From positions 1-64,000 of the forward strand of contig FMBT01000360.1 of the NCBI GenBank assembly GCA_900095095.1: DNA of 64,000 nt, written 5' to 3'. Position numbers and translations under genes: made by a program. Shown one piece after another: positions 9,851 through 21,695 of this stretch. Every line of letters starts with the position of its first letter. The first letter of the stretch is position 1. Under the pieces are notes generated by a model that saw only the letters and a list, made by a program, of their open reading frames with translations, was not told the DNA's origin and searched no databases. Source of the DNA: Fragilariopsis cylindrus CCMP1102 (lineage: Eukaryota; Bacillariophyta; Bacillariophyceae; Bacillariales; Bacillariaceae).

Positions 9851-10426
9851 CTTCGTTTCCTGAAAGCACCATATACCAGGTGTTTCAGAATGTTGTCGTT
9901 TGTATTTTGTTCATTGAGCATCAAGGTGATGCGCGGCGATGTTTGTTTGTGTTTGTCTCTCAAGAACAGGAACAGGAACCACAAACTTTAACTGTTTGTT
10001 GGTCTGGATTGGTGATGGCTTCTCGTTTTGCCTATTTTCATCGTAGAAAAATAAATACACTAGTGGTTGCTGAGTTTGCCATCGTGATTCATTCTTCACA
10101 AGATATTTGACCAGTCGGATTCAATCTTCTTCGTAGGGTTTTCGGGGCTAAAAAAATGTTTGACGTTTTGTTTTTGATTTCTTGGATTCAAAAATAATTA
10201 TGTGTGATGGGATCTCTTGAAAACCTTGCGCACGATCCTGGCACGCTATTTTCGCATGAAAGAAATAATAATCATCTTCATCGTGCATAAAATAACACCA
10301 TAACATCATGATGATGTACGATATGATACTGTGCAAGGATCCGCTCTCTTCTTTTCATGACATGACGTACCATTATCTTTCAACTCGGAGAGACAGATTT
10401 GGTTGCTACGATACTAGTAAGATATC
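9851..10426. other. Divergent intergenic region
   Basis: 576 bp between the divergent synthetase and SnoaL-like genes, presumably holding both promoters. A frame at 10308-10562 encodes a hydrophobic stretch (LEPVLVGLLLVGMVVVAF) that overlaps the start of the next gene in another frame; see that gene. No RNA gene seen. Confidence 0.55.
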
Positions 10427-11221
10427 ATGTTGTGGCTTACTAGAACCAGTCCTAGTAGGTTTACTACTAGTGGGCATGGTCGTTGTCGCCTTCTCCAAAA
10501 CATATTACTCGTTCTCTGGGTTTGTGCAGAACAGGAGACAATTGCATGGGTGGGACCTCTAAATGGTCCTAAAGTTCAGCAACGCTGGTGTCGGCAGATC
10601 AGAAAATCGAATGAACAAAAGCACTTGTTCCTGCGCACTGGGGGTGCCAGTACCAGTAGTAGTTGTACTAACAGTTCATTGAAGGATGTGGGTAGTGGTG
10701 ACAGCTACCAAAAGAACATAGATGATCCAGTACTCCAGTTACCAATCTTGGAAGCGAAACTAGCGTCCCGGACGGAAGATTCTGACGTCGACGTCGACGA
10801 TCTTCAAACAGCTATTCTGGATGTTAAAACTGCCGCCGAATTCGGAGTCAGAAAATCGCAATCGGAATTTTACGAGGCATTCTCCAACGGTGACATGGAT
10901 GCCATGTCGGACGTTTGGAGCGAATCATCGCCAATCCGATGCGTTCATCCGGGAATGGCATCGGTGAAAGGTCGCAAGGCCGTCATGGAATCGTGGAAAC
11001 GATATTTTCCTGTCTCCGTTCCTCCGTCTTCGTCGTCATCGTTCTTCACGATCGAACCCGAACGAGTACAAATCGAAATTTATGGGTTGATCGCAATTTG
11101 CAGCTGTATCGAGAGAAACGAGGGTGGAGGACAATTGGAAGCCCTAAACGTCTACAGACGCGAAAATGGAAGTTGGAAAATGACACTTCACCAGGCTGGT
11201 CCAATCATGATGTTTAAATAG
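10427..11221 (+). CDS. SnoaL-like (NTF2-fold) domain protein
   Basis: 264 residues. The C-terminal half, from about residue 143, is a SnoaL-type NTF2-like domain: FYEAFSNGDMDAMSDVW, then CVHPGMASVKGRKAVMESW, ending GSWKMTLHQAGPIM. Such domains act as small isomerases, hydrolases or ligand-binding folds; the substrate is unknown. The N-terminus has a hydrophobic run (LLQNILLVLWVCA) followed by AWVGPL, which could be a signal peptide plus plastid motif. This is uncertain because an overlapping frame (10308-10562) carries a better-looking hydrophobic segment, so an unseen intron or frameshift near 10,500 is possible. The domain call is firm; the start is not. Confidence 0.75.
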   Translation: MLWLTRTSPSRFTTSGHGRCRLLQNILLVLWVCAEQETIAWVGPLNGPKVQQRWCRQIRKSNEQKHLFLRTGGASTSSSCTNSSLKDVGSGDSYQKNIDDPVLQLPILEAKLASRTEDSDVDVDDLQTAILDVKTAAEFGVRKSQSEFYEAFSNGDMDAMSDVWSESSPIRCVHPGMASVKGRKAVMESWKRYFPVSVPPSSSSSFFTIEPERVQIEIYGLIAICSCIERNEGGGQLEALNVYRRENGSWKMTLHQAGPIMMFK

Positions 11222-12457
11222 TTTCGACAGATCCAGCTCATTCTACCAGTGTCGCGACCAAGAAGAAAGCCACCAAAGAAACAATAGCTCGATCACCCAT
11301 GATCGAAGCGAACTTTACAGCAGTTGATCCTTTAAAAAATCAGACCTGTCCTTAGCTACCTGTTCCATGTGCAACGAACACCGAAACAATCTTTTAAAGT
11401 GCAGGAAACCTTTCAAGGTCAACCCCGGACCTCTTTTTTCTTTCTTTCTAGACTTGTTTTGGGATTTTTCTGGTATCATACGCGAAGCTATTGATTTTAC
11501 AAGTTAAAAAGAAATGGTTTGAGAAATCACCCAGTGCGTTTCTCTTTCGTTCTACTACATTGGTCGTTGAATCATCTCCAAGGAATCACAATTGATTCGT
11601 CGATCCGAATTCCGATTAGTTTTTTCTCGTTATTACTGTTCATCCTTCTATCGAGGCGATCACGATCCTCTCTACCAACATGGTCGACAAACAAAGCAAT
11701 AATCGAAGTATTGGAGATATAGATTTGTCACGTGATCAATTACTATATCTCGTATGTTTTCTTGTTCTTGTAATAATGAGAACGAATTAGGATTTTTGAT
11801 CGAATCTCAATCCATCATATTTTTTGTTATTCCTTCGTGATTCGATTCATTTACTTTTCATCCACGACTGACACGCTTCCCTAACTAACTACGTAGTATC
11901 GTCGCAACAAGTAAATTCTGAAGTTGGTATGATCGAAATTCCGATCTCTGATGTCTTGTTTCTGTTGATTGGTATACATCTAGGATTCTTCTAGTTATGC
12001 AAAAAAGTTCAACATTCAACATCTCTTGGTAGATCAAAAAAGAACTCTGAAATGTCCATTTGAATAAAGACAATACATTACCATCGAGTTTTGCTTCTAC
12101 TGGAGTGACAATTGCGCCTTTACCTCATACCCTTTTGTACGAGGTATACGTACTATGAATACTTCCATACCTATGATCCATATATAAGTCTTTTCAGCAT
12201 AATACGACTGGCATTTCTAAAATATTAAAAACCACAGTAATGACCTCATCAATAACTACAGCATACGTATCTTCGTCCTGCATGCCGATACGCGTAGACG
12301 ATACAATGTAGAGAATCCTCTGCTATTATCATACTATCATCCTACTGTAAACTTCTATTGTTTTACGATCTCAATTGAACCATAAAAGAAGAGCGAGAAG
12401 TTAATCAAACAATCCAAACCATAAGCAGACGCAGACGCAAAACAAGACGAAGTAACC
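11222..12457. other. Intergenic, no gene recognised
   Basis: 1.24 kb between two plus-strand genes. Only short, unconvincing frames occur (11519-11722, 11885-12073). No tRNA, no long repeat. A purine-rich stretch precedes the next ATG. Confidence 0.55.
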
Positions 12458-13720
12458 ATGCCAAACCCTATATTTATATCAACATCCAATGAGAAACCTC
12501 AGTTATTAACTATATCATTCGAAGATGATCCGCAAGGCTCACTAGGAGCACAATTGATCAATTGTGATAAAGTGAGTATGATATGTGCAGAAGAAGAAGT
12601 AGAGGAAAATGCTTATGAAAGAAGAAGAAAATTTTTACCGCATACTATAGAATATTGAATATTATCTAACAATACTTTTTTCTTTTTTTTATGTGTCTCG
12701 TTTTTCTCTTCTTTTAAAAACCAATCAAAAAACAAATTACAGGGAGAACCATTTGAAATGTTTTCTCCTGGATTTGCTCAAATCGGTCGTTTGCTGGATG
12801 GTGAAACAGTTGCTCGTCAATCGGGAGTTGAGGTGGGGGATGTAATTGTAGCTGTCAACGGTTCTGGTTTTCGTCGTTTTGCATCCGAATTTGATGAAAA
12901 GGAGGTAACGAATCTTTCCAAGGATTCACATATACCAAATGATAATATTGTATTGCATCTAGGGAGAGGGGAAGCGTACGATGCCCTATTGATGAAAATT
13001 AAAACAATCAAAACAGCGGGTAGTCCTCCATTAGTATTAAGCTTAGAACGTTATGCATGGGATGCCAAAGTCAATTCGTGGCCACGTTTTCTTGCGGCGC
13101 GCGAGGGTGATGTACCGGCTGCGATGAAATTGTTACAGGACCATGAGAATTGGAAGACTCAAAATTTGCCAATGGATTTGACTAGAGATGGACTACAAGA
13201 AGTTCTGAGACTGAAAGCTGTAGCAGAGATTGATGTCGGTGAAATGAAGAATCTACCACCAGCAGTATATGTCAATTTTACAAAACTCCAAGCTATGAAT
13301 GGTATGTCTTTTGACGATGTATGTAAAGTTTTCGTTATATTCACAGAGTTGATGTTGGCCCGATCGAAGGATCCACGAAATCCTAAGATATGTCAATTCA
13401 TTGATATGACAGACGTTAGCGTATCTGGTGGTGTCCAAGTTGAGCTGCTCAGAAAAATCTACGAAATATTCGAACCGAATTATCCTGAAACTTTATCCAA
13501 ATTGGTTATGTACCCAGTTTCTACTATGTTGGCAACAACAATTCGTACCCTACTGAAATTTGTGAATGAAACAACACAGAAGAAGTTTATAATCACAAGT
13601 GATTTGCCTGAAGTATGTAAAGAGATGGGATGGGATTTAGAAGAAGTCGAATCTTGTGGTGGTGTTACTCAATTTATGCATAAACACGAAAAACTTGGTG
13701 CTGATATGATACTAGAGTGA
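12458..13720 (+). CDS. PDZ + CRAL-TRIO (SEC14-like) protein
   Basis: Two exons, 12458..12571 and 12743..13720, joined in phase 0 (donor GTGAGT, acceptor ACAG), giving 363 or so residues. The intron falls inside the PDZ domain, whose carboxylate-binding strand region reads GSLGAQLIN and which continues FAQIGRLLDGETVARQSGVEVGDVI (shown split: FAQIGRLLDGETVARQ, SGVEVGDVIVAVNG). From about residue 150 a SEC14-like domain follows: WPRFLAAREGDVPAAMKLL as helical entry, then ICQFIDMTDVSVSG, LSKLVMYPVSTMLATTI and KKFIITSD. SEC14 domains bind and exchange hydrophobic lipids; a PDZ would dock it to a partner. Probably a peripheral lipid-transfer protein, ligand unknown. Confidence 0.85.
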
Positions 13721-13995
13721 AGAACTTGAACGGCATATCGTAATTTTTTTAATGATGCGATGTCCGAACTATCCTGATTTTATGATTCCAATCGTCGTTG
13801 CTTAAATAGCATCGTTACGAACGTTGAAAAAACACTAAGATTGCAGTGTCTATCTAGCTCTAACCATTTTTTCCGAAATTCGTACCGGTAGATTAAGTTT
13901 CTAAAAATATATTTTAAATGGACTCTAATACAATAGTAATACCACCAAAAAATTAGCAACAACAGAATTATAATATGTGTACATTTAAGAATACG

Positions 13996-14376
13996 CTATT
14001 CATTTTTCTTTGCTTCTGGTTCTTTTTCGTCTTTATCATCCCCTGATGAATTTGGGTCTTGGCCTTTAACAATATGTCTATGGATTATTTTCTTTTTCTT
14101 CACTACCTTCGGCCATTTAACTACGGGACTTGCTTTACTCGAGGAAAAACCATTTGTTTGAAATCCAATAACCACTACTAACAAAAGGGCTAACATAAAT
14201 GGAAACCCGAAATCTGCTTCAATTGTTAATTTCCTTAATGGGTCTTTGTACTGTTCAAGATATGCCGAGTACAATCCCATCAACCCCGCAAATATAGGCA
14301 ACACAAAGAAGATGAGAATTTTTGAAGTGACGGACATGCCGTTAGTAGTCGTCGGTGCTGCTGCTTCGGTCGCCAT
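13996..14376 (-). CDS. Small two-TM membrane protein, function unknown
   Basis: 126 residues, one exon. Two hydrophobic segments (ILIFFVLPIFAGLMGLYSAY near 20-40 and FMLALLLVVVIGF near 60-72) and a charged C-terminal tail rich in Lys, Asp and Glu ending AKKNE. The N-terminus is Ala/Thr-rich without a clear signal peptide. I recognise no family. Composition and a clean ATG-to-stop frame support a real gene. Convergent with the PDZ/SEC14 gene, 275 bp away. Confidence 0.65.
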   Translation of the reverse strand: MATEAAAPTTTNGMSVTSKILIFFVLPIFAGLMGLYSAYLEQYKDPLRKLTIEADFGFPFMLALLLVVVIGFQTNGFSSSKASPVVKWPKVVKKKKIIHRHIVKGQDPNSSGDDKDEKEPEAKKNE

Positions 14377-15704
14377 ATTTTTTACTATCTATTTTTCAAG
14401 AATGATGATAGGTTCGAAGGTGGTAGTGTGTAACGTTAGTCAAGTGTGTCGTTCTTTGTTAGGTTTGTCAATTGCGGGTTAGTACAAGTTTGCTAGGAGA
14501 GTATACTCAAGGCAGGTTCTTTTGCTCCTCGTCGATGATTGCTGATATCAATAAGAAAATCAATTCGTAAACTATCAACATAAACGCAAAAGCTCTTGAA
14601 AATGATTTATGTGGAAAGCGAATGAATCTGAGCGAATCTCGACACATACTGTACTGAATACTGCCGGTAGTGACATATTTACTTTTGCTGTACGTACTGT
14701 AAAAGTTACTCAGTTGAAGAAATTATTTAACAAGTTAGGACTTGTTAAGTAAAGTCTTGTGTCAAAAGGACTCACTCAATCAATCATAAAATTCACTCCT
14801 CATAATTCACCACATAAATGAACCAACAAAAGATACAATAACAAGTTCTTTTGTAGGTAACAATTCTTGTAACTTTAATATATTAGCTTCAATATTGATC
14901 TCGTGGCAAGGATACTGGTATTAATTGTAATTCAAGGCTATTGTGGATGACAAACACAAGTAGGTAAGTAGGCTATGCATGCACTGTCTACATGTATGTA
15001 GACAAAATCCATGACAATCTTAACATATTTTATGATATGTGCCAAGTGTGCATTCATCTACAAGAGTGAACAAATTTTACAGGAAAGTCTACAAAGATTG
15101 ATGAGACATCGAAGTGGGACAACAATGAATTCATTATTCAACAGCCATCCACATATCAATCCATCAATCTTTCTTGAGTTATGTCCTTCTTCTTCCATTG
15201 TTGTACTGTAGTAGGCTTCAAGAATTTTCCAGCTAGTGGATGCAACCTCTGCCAAATCAGGTCTTGCAAGAATGACATGTTTCCATTGTTTTCAGTGGTA
15301 ACACAAATATAACCGCATTCTTGTATGGAACACAATGTTGCTCATCCATCATTTAACTTTTTTATAACCAGTCTAACTTTTCTTCCAAGGCCGCTACCAC
15401 AGTTGCATATATGTTGTATTTCTGCAGCTTTATTTTGATCCACTTTGATGAATTTCTGCAACTTTATTCTACTAAATTCTTCCCTGCTTGTAGAACCGGG
15501 ATGGTGTGACCCTTTGCTAGTTCAATTTGTTCAGAAATCAGCAATGGCACAATATACTACTGATAGCGATCACTCTCCCAGATGAAATTTTCAGGAGAAT
15601 AGTAGATAGTTGAACTTAAAGCACATTTACCAGAAAGAAACACTCTAATAAGTTTTTACACCTCTACTCAAAGCGTTTTGAATTATATTGTAATGTTTTC
15701 TATT
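14377..15704. other. Intergenic, no gene recognised
   Basis: 1.33 kb between two minus-strand genes. Short frames at 15011-15255 on both strands lack protein-like features. A near-duplicate of TTTCTGCA(G/A)CTTTATT occurs at about 15419 and 15452. Nothing else seen. Confidence 0.55.
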
Positions 15705-18700
15705 TTAATGTTTTAATTCTTCTACTTCCCAAGCAAGTTGGTAAACAATTGCCACAAGGACAGGAGCCAATGCAAAAATGAGGAACCGAAGCCACGACCC
15801 ATCCTTCTTCACTGTTTCCATTTTCGCTGGCAGTCCAGCAAAAGAAGCGGGGTCCTCGTTCACAGGAATTTTGCGCATCAACCATCCGATTGGGATCGAC
15901 ATGGCACCATATCCCACAGTTATCTTCCATTCATCCAGTGAAAGTGGTTGAGTCTGCGTGAAATCCCCACCGTATTCTACGATAAACCACTGGGAAAATA
16001 CCGTGAAGACGATAACTACCAAGAACATCGGAGACTTTTCTAGTGAGCCGACTGGATCAAAAACATCTCCAATTTCGCGAGCATTGAACTCATTGAAAAC
16101 TTGACAAAAGACAAATGCATTGAAAAGTATGGTAAAATGATGCGTAGAGCCGTCTTCACAATTGAACAGCTTAGGACCATTCTTCAAAAGATAGACAAGA
16201 AGAGATAGTTGGAACGTGGCTTGAATCAAAATATTGCGCCACATGGGAAGACTAATCAAGCTCGAATTTCTTTTGTATGGGGGTCTATCAAGAAGTTCTA
16301 GCTTGGGGGGCTCAGTTCCGAGCGCAAGAGCGCCCATTGTATCCATAATTAGGTTCACCCATAACATCATAATTGCATTCAAAGGTGGATCGTAACCAAC
16401 CAAAGCCGACAAGAATGTGATCGTTAGAGCAACAACATTAACCGTAAGTTGAAATTGTAAAAACTTGCGAATGTTGTCGTAAACGGAACGTCCCCATAAA
16501 ACAGCCTTTACGATCGATGAAAATTTGTCATCCATGATAATAATATCAGATGCATTCTTGGCGACATCAGTTCCTGAGAGACCCATTGATAGACCAACAT
16601 CGGCAGCTTTGAGAGCAGGTCCGTCGTTAGTTCCGTCGCCCGTTACACCAACGACCTCCCCTACACCACCGCGTGACTTGTCCCATTCTTCCTTGTGCCC
16701 GGGTAATAGCAAGTACTTTTCGGTTTCATAGTTTCTCCCTGGGTGTACTTCAAGCCATTCTTCCTTCGTTGCTGGCATTAAACCCCCGTTCAGTCTTTGT
16801 ACAAGAGTATGTTTATCCTCAGGACTTGAACGAGCCAGGACCTGTAACGTGGGGAGAATATCGTCCAGTTCTGCTGGGGTCAATTTTCTGAATTCGTCGC
16901 CTGTCATTGCCAGACCACCTAGCACAAAATTTATTATTTAATTTGGAAAGCAAGAACAGCGTGAGGAGAAGAAAAAACACAGATTCTTATCTTTCGTTTG
17001 CAAGAACAAAACGACGTACCTTCTGTCAAAATACCCGCCTGCTTTGCAATTGCGCATGCTGTCTCTAGGTTATCACCGGTGACCATACGGACAAAAATAC
17101 CACACCGTTGGCATGTTGCCACAGCTTCGATGACATCTCCTCGCAATGGATCAGCAATACCAACAAGTGCATCCAAGCACATATCCTTTTCCAAAATGCT
17201 TTCACAGTCGGCAATGGAAAAGGTGGAAATATCTTTCGTAATCGATTCGATTTGATTGCGGTGAGCAGACGCAATGCATCGCAATGCATCTCCTGCGAAT
17301 TCACTGATAATATTTTCGTAGTATTTCCGTTTCTCGGCGGTCATTGGTTTCTGCGTTCCATCAACATCCAAATATTGCGTACAGTTCTTTAGAATGATTT
17401 CTGCAGCTCCCTTGTGATACATGATCACATCATTCCCTCCCTTCTTTACGAGGACGGTCATACGTTTACGACTACTCGAAAATGGGAAGAGACGACTTCC
17501 AGATTCCTTTCCAAAGTTAGCTGCTTCGCGACGCTTGTCGGTGTCATCATTATTTCCCCATTCGGACTGACTAAGTAGGATCATCGCTGCTTCAGTTTTA
17601 CTGCCTATAAGTTGAGGTCGAGTATCAATATTTTCTTCTCCACCGTCTTTGGGTAGTGCAGCGGGCAAGACACGAGCAGTAGAGCAGCAGGCAATACCTT
17701 CGAGGATGATATCCAATGCAGCTTCAGAAATATTACCTAGAGGATTCTTACATTCCGTATCTTTCGAATTGGCAAAGACACCTTGGACTACAGTCATCCG
17801 ATTTTCAGTAAGAGTTCCAGTCTTATCAGAACATATATTTGTAGCGTTTCCCATTGTCTCACATGCTGCCAAGTGACGAATAAGATTCTTGTCGGCAAGC
17901 ATTTTCTTGGTAGAGTATGCGAGGGAGATGGTGACTGCGAGAGGCAAACCTTCTGGGACGGCAACGACGACAATAGTAACACCAATAATGAATGCGTCCA
18001 ACGCATGTTTGAACACGCTAACATCTCTGAGGTATTCTGGGTCTACAAAGATTTTGATACACATCATAGCAATAAAAGTTGCTGCTGCTGCAGCCATACC
18101 AACATATCCGATGTTAGCTGCCATAATATCCAATTTCTCCTGAAGGGGAGTTTCTTCCTGTTCCTGTTCTAAATGACTTTTGATGACACCCCATTGAGAA
18201 TTCGGTCCAACAGCGATGGCAACAAACCGTCCCGATCCTGCAACTGCGGTACAGCCTGACAAAAGGAAGGGATCGTTCTCAAAATCTTTATCAATGTCCT
18301 CAGGTTCACCGGTAAGTGCGGACTCATCGACCTCCAAGCCATCATAGTTGACAAGGACACCGTCACAGGGAATAGAATCCCCAGCCTCCAATGAGACCAA
18401 GTCACCAACAACAAGTTCTCCCACAGGAATCTTCTGGAATTTACCGGACCGAATTACCAAAACATCAATTTCATCGTTGGCGACACTTAGCTCTCGGAAT
18501 TGTGTTTCCTTTTGATAGTCATTCAGGGCAGTTACAACTGATACAATTAAACATGCAGAAAGAATAGCCATACCTTCAACGTATCCAGCAGCTGGGTCAT
18601 CGTACATACCAACACATAAGGAAACAATGGCAGCAACAATCAAAATTTGCAATGTCGCATCGTCAAATGTATCAATAAAGAGTTGATAGAAACTTTTTCG

Positions 18701-18997
18701 TGGAGACGAAGGAAGAAGGTTTGAACCGAATAATTCACGTCTCTTATTAATGGATGTTTCTGCAGCACCATGATCTGGATGGGTTGCGATTAGTTCGAGT
18801 AGAGCTTTCAAACCACCAGTTTCGTTAAGATGCTGCAAATTCGACGGAAGTGATTGTGCTTCGTTGATTTGCTTCGCCACATTTTTGATACATTCTGCCT
18901 TAATTTCAAGACTTTTGTCAACGTTATCAATACTATCTCTTCTAGTCATGGTGGTTTCTTCTTCTTGTAGTTGTCGATTCCCAGAAACGATGCACAT
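15705..18997 (-). CDS. P-type Ca2+-ATPase, type IIB (PMCA-like)
   Basis: Two exons on the minus strand: 18997..17020 and 16918..15705, about 1063 residues. The 101-bp intron (donor GTACGT, acceptor TAG) joins in phase 1 to give GILTEGGLAMTG, a normal IIB sequence. Motifs: TGEPEDI actuator loop, VAVPEGLPLAVTISLAYS in TM4 (the IIB form PEGLP), phosphorylation site CSDKTGTLTENRM, KGAAEIIL nucleotide-binding region, GDGTNDGPALKAADVGLSMG hinge, and four TM segments after it, with NLIMDTMGALALGTEPP before TM7. It pumps Ca2+ out of the cytosol at the plasma membrane or vacuole. The C-terminal tail is short, with no long calmodulin-binding extension. A second Met 17 codons in (MTRRDSID) is an equally good start. 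Confidence 0.94.
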
Positions 18998-19519
18998 TTG
19001 GAGGTCAAAAGTACTATCGCAATATAAAAATGTGTGTGGTGATTACAATGGTTACAAATTTTTTATGGTCCGTTGCGTTATTTTTGGAGTTTTAATGTCC
19101 TCCTATCATGCCGTCAATTTTCTTCGAAGGAAAAAATAATTTGCGGCTCACCAGTCCACGTCACGACTGAGTCGACTGAGTCGAATCAAATCAAAACAGC
19201 TGAATGATGTGCTGAAACTTGAACGAAAAGGAAAAACAGGGAAAAGGGAAATAAAGAAAAAGATATCTTATCGCATTTACATTATTTATAATAGTACCGT
19301 ACTTCCATGAAATGACAACATCATCAATCAACACAACCTCCCTTCTCTAAAGCTTTCTCTTCAGTGGTTGATGAATTGAAAATTGTGTCGTTCATCCAAC
19401 AAGTATTTTAGATTCAATATACCGCAGTTGACGAGATTTTTAACAGAGCAGTCGATCGTAAATTATAATCAACTTGCGTCAAATTCGATTTCTACGACAT
19501 ACATTGCCAAAACAAAACA
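18998..19519. other. Divergent promoter region
   Basis: 522 bp between the divergent Ca2+-ATPase and multi-TM genes. A GAGTCGACTGAGTCGA run lies near 19169. Frames here are short and unconvincing. Confidence 0.55.
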
Positions 19520-21262
19520 ATGCCTACCCGCATCTTAGTAAATGAAGCGATTGCTTCGCGGCAGAATACCCCACGATTCAGATCAACGAATAATCGCAAT
19601 CTATCATTAACGGATATTGAATCTGTTGGAGGAAAAGATAAAGATAAAAACAAAAATAATAAAACTGGTACAGAAGATGAAAACAACGCTGACATACCAA
19701 AGACGAGGAAAAGCTCAAGAAAAATTGTTCGAATGAAATCTTCAATTATTCGAGGAAAAGATAGTTTCAATACTCGAGCACTTTCAAGTGAAGATATTCG
19801 TGCTTCACCGCGTTTATTGGGCTATTGCTTTCAACTTTTGGCATCGATTGTGATGCTCATTAGTGTTTCAACGTTTTATCAAGGTGAGGCAGATTCTGAA
19901 TCATCCTCACCTGAAATTTGGAGTTTATTTAATAGTACTCGTGCAAGCAATGCTGTTTTTTTAAGTCCTGATGGACGGGTCGTCAGAACCTGGAAGCTAA
20001 TTGGTTGCTTTATAGTAAGTACATTAGGTACGACTGTTACTTTGGGAATAATTATCGTTCATTTCGATACAATCTTCTGTCCATCGTTTTGGTTACGTAC
20101 TTTTCGAGATGGAAGCAAACATGAACAAGCGCTGCTAATTTCGTTGGCTGTTTTTTGGGGGGTAGGAATACATATAAATACATCTGCTCTTTCTGTGGGA
20201 GAATCCCAACCCAATGTATATTTTACAAGTTGGATTTCTTTCTTGTCATCAATTCTTAATTATGGAATATGGAGGGTATCTGCCGGCCACAGAAGTGTAG
20301 CCGATATGGTAAACGATCAGCATCGCGAGACAACGTAAGTTTGATATAGTTTTTTTAATCCATTTCAGTGTGTATGATTTAATCTAAATGCTCATCAGAT
20401 AATCCGCTCGACCCTGTGTGTCTGTGTATGCATTGTGTTTTGAATATATTTGATTATCCTCTCATTTTTGGTTTTCTTCATCCGCTTCTTGGTTCGCTCA
20501 CACACAATTACATAGATATAATTGGCTGTGGGTTCTATTCTGCACTATAATTTTCGCTGGAGCTATGTGTGATACTTATTGGAATCGCGACCAAATAGAT
20601 ATGACTATAGAAGGAGAACAGATAGACGTGCCTTGGATAATTGTCATGAGCATCACATGGGGACTTGTCCTCATTTCCTTTGTTTCGGTAATATTAAACC
20701 TCTTTCTAAAAAATCGTGCGAATTACGGATGTTCGGAGGGAAAGAAGGGAGTTTTGTTATATTAGGTTGGCGGCAAGCAGAGGGTCTAGTAGCCTTGATC
20801 ATAACTGGTAAGGTATTTGTCCTAGATTATGTTGCTATTGTCATTTAATATTTTATTCGTATCCCTTTGCTTTCTTCTAACATATCCCAACATCAACAAC
20901 CAAAATCTCTCTGTTTTGCAGTTGCACTATTTTACATTGTTTTCGCGTTTACAGGGTATGTTAGTTGTCTCGTGGGAGGTGGTTTTACTTTTACATCAAT
21001 TCTGATAACACCCCACTCACAGCTTACATTTATTCTATCTTTTTACTTTTCCAGCGGAAATGGCTTATTTAACGGCTTAAATAATGTGTACGTGTGCTGT
21101 CTTAAGAATATAAATTGTCGCAATAAGTCTTTCAAGTACTAGTAGAATCTAATTTCCTCTCTGTCTTTTTTTCTTCTATTCTCCTTCATTTTGGTGGATA
21201 CAGATATTTCGGGTGAGTTTTCCAATGAAACTGCTTCAAAAGTGTGGAGTTTTCCAAGAAAA

Positions 21263-21298
<36 letters not shown>

Positions 21299-21481
21299 CA
21301 TAATGGTACCGTCCTATCTATGTATGTATGCTAATCCATCCGACTTATTGTTTATATGCTTTTGTTTTTCAGGCTCTGGGGAGCATTCATAAATTCGGTT
21401 ATGTTACTGACGACTTGGTTGAGAGAGAATAAGAATATAGATTTCATTATAAACGACGAAAAGAATCGAGATAGTCATTAG
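19520..21481 (+). CDS. Internally duplicated multi-TM protein, seven exons, unknown family
   Basis: Model: 19520..20334, 20516..20715, 20766..20807, 20922..20955, 21055..21087, 21204..21212, 21373..21481. All junctions are GT-AG and the total is 1242 nt, an intact frame of 413 residues. The first 100 residues are basic and disordered; about eight TM segments follow. The two halves resemble each other: NVYFTSWISFLSSILNYGIW in the first, NVYFGLWGAFINSVMLLTTW in the second. The second NVYFG spans a 9-nt exon (21204-21212), so homology to the first half supports that microexon. The 50-bp intron 20716-20765 has a weak donor (GTGCGA) but is the only choice I found that keeps frame and loop length. 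I recognise no named family; transport or sensing is a guess. Confidence 0.68.
21264..21297. repeat. (GT)n microsatellite
   Basis: About 17 GT units inside the last intron of the multi-TM gene. Confidence 0.95.
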
Positions 21482-21695
21482 ATGTGACTAGGCGATGATA
21501 CATCTCTATATAATATGAAGTTTCTGTTGATCTAATTATTATTTCTGCTATGTAAATATAAATATAAATGAAAAATATGTAATATATAATATAAATTTAA
21601 TACAAAAATCTTATGAAATAGATATATAATATAAATTTAATACAAAGATCTTATGAAACAGATAATCCTTATTTACATTTGCTTTCCCCCTCTCC

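Noticed and set aside
20688-20782. Alternative 95-bp intron (GTAATA...CAGAG) in the multi-TM gene, and a frameshift reading
   Set aside because: The frame also survives with this intron, but it would fuse two TM helices into one 35-residue hydrophobic run; the 50-bp intron 20716-20765 gives a proper loop matching the first half, and no frameshift is then needed.
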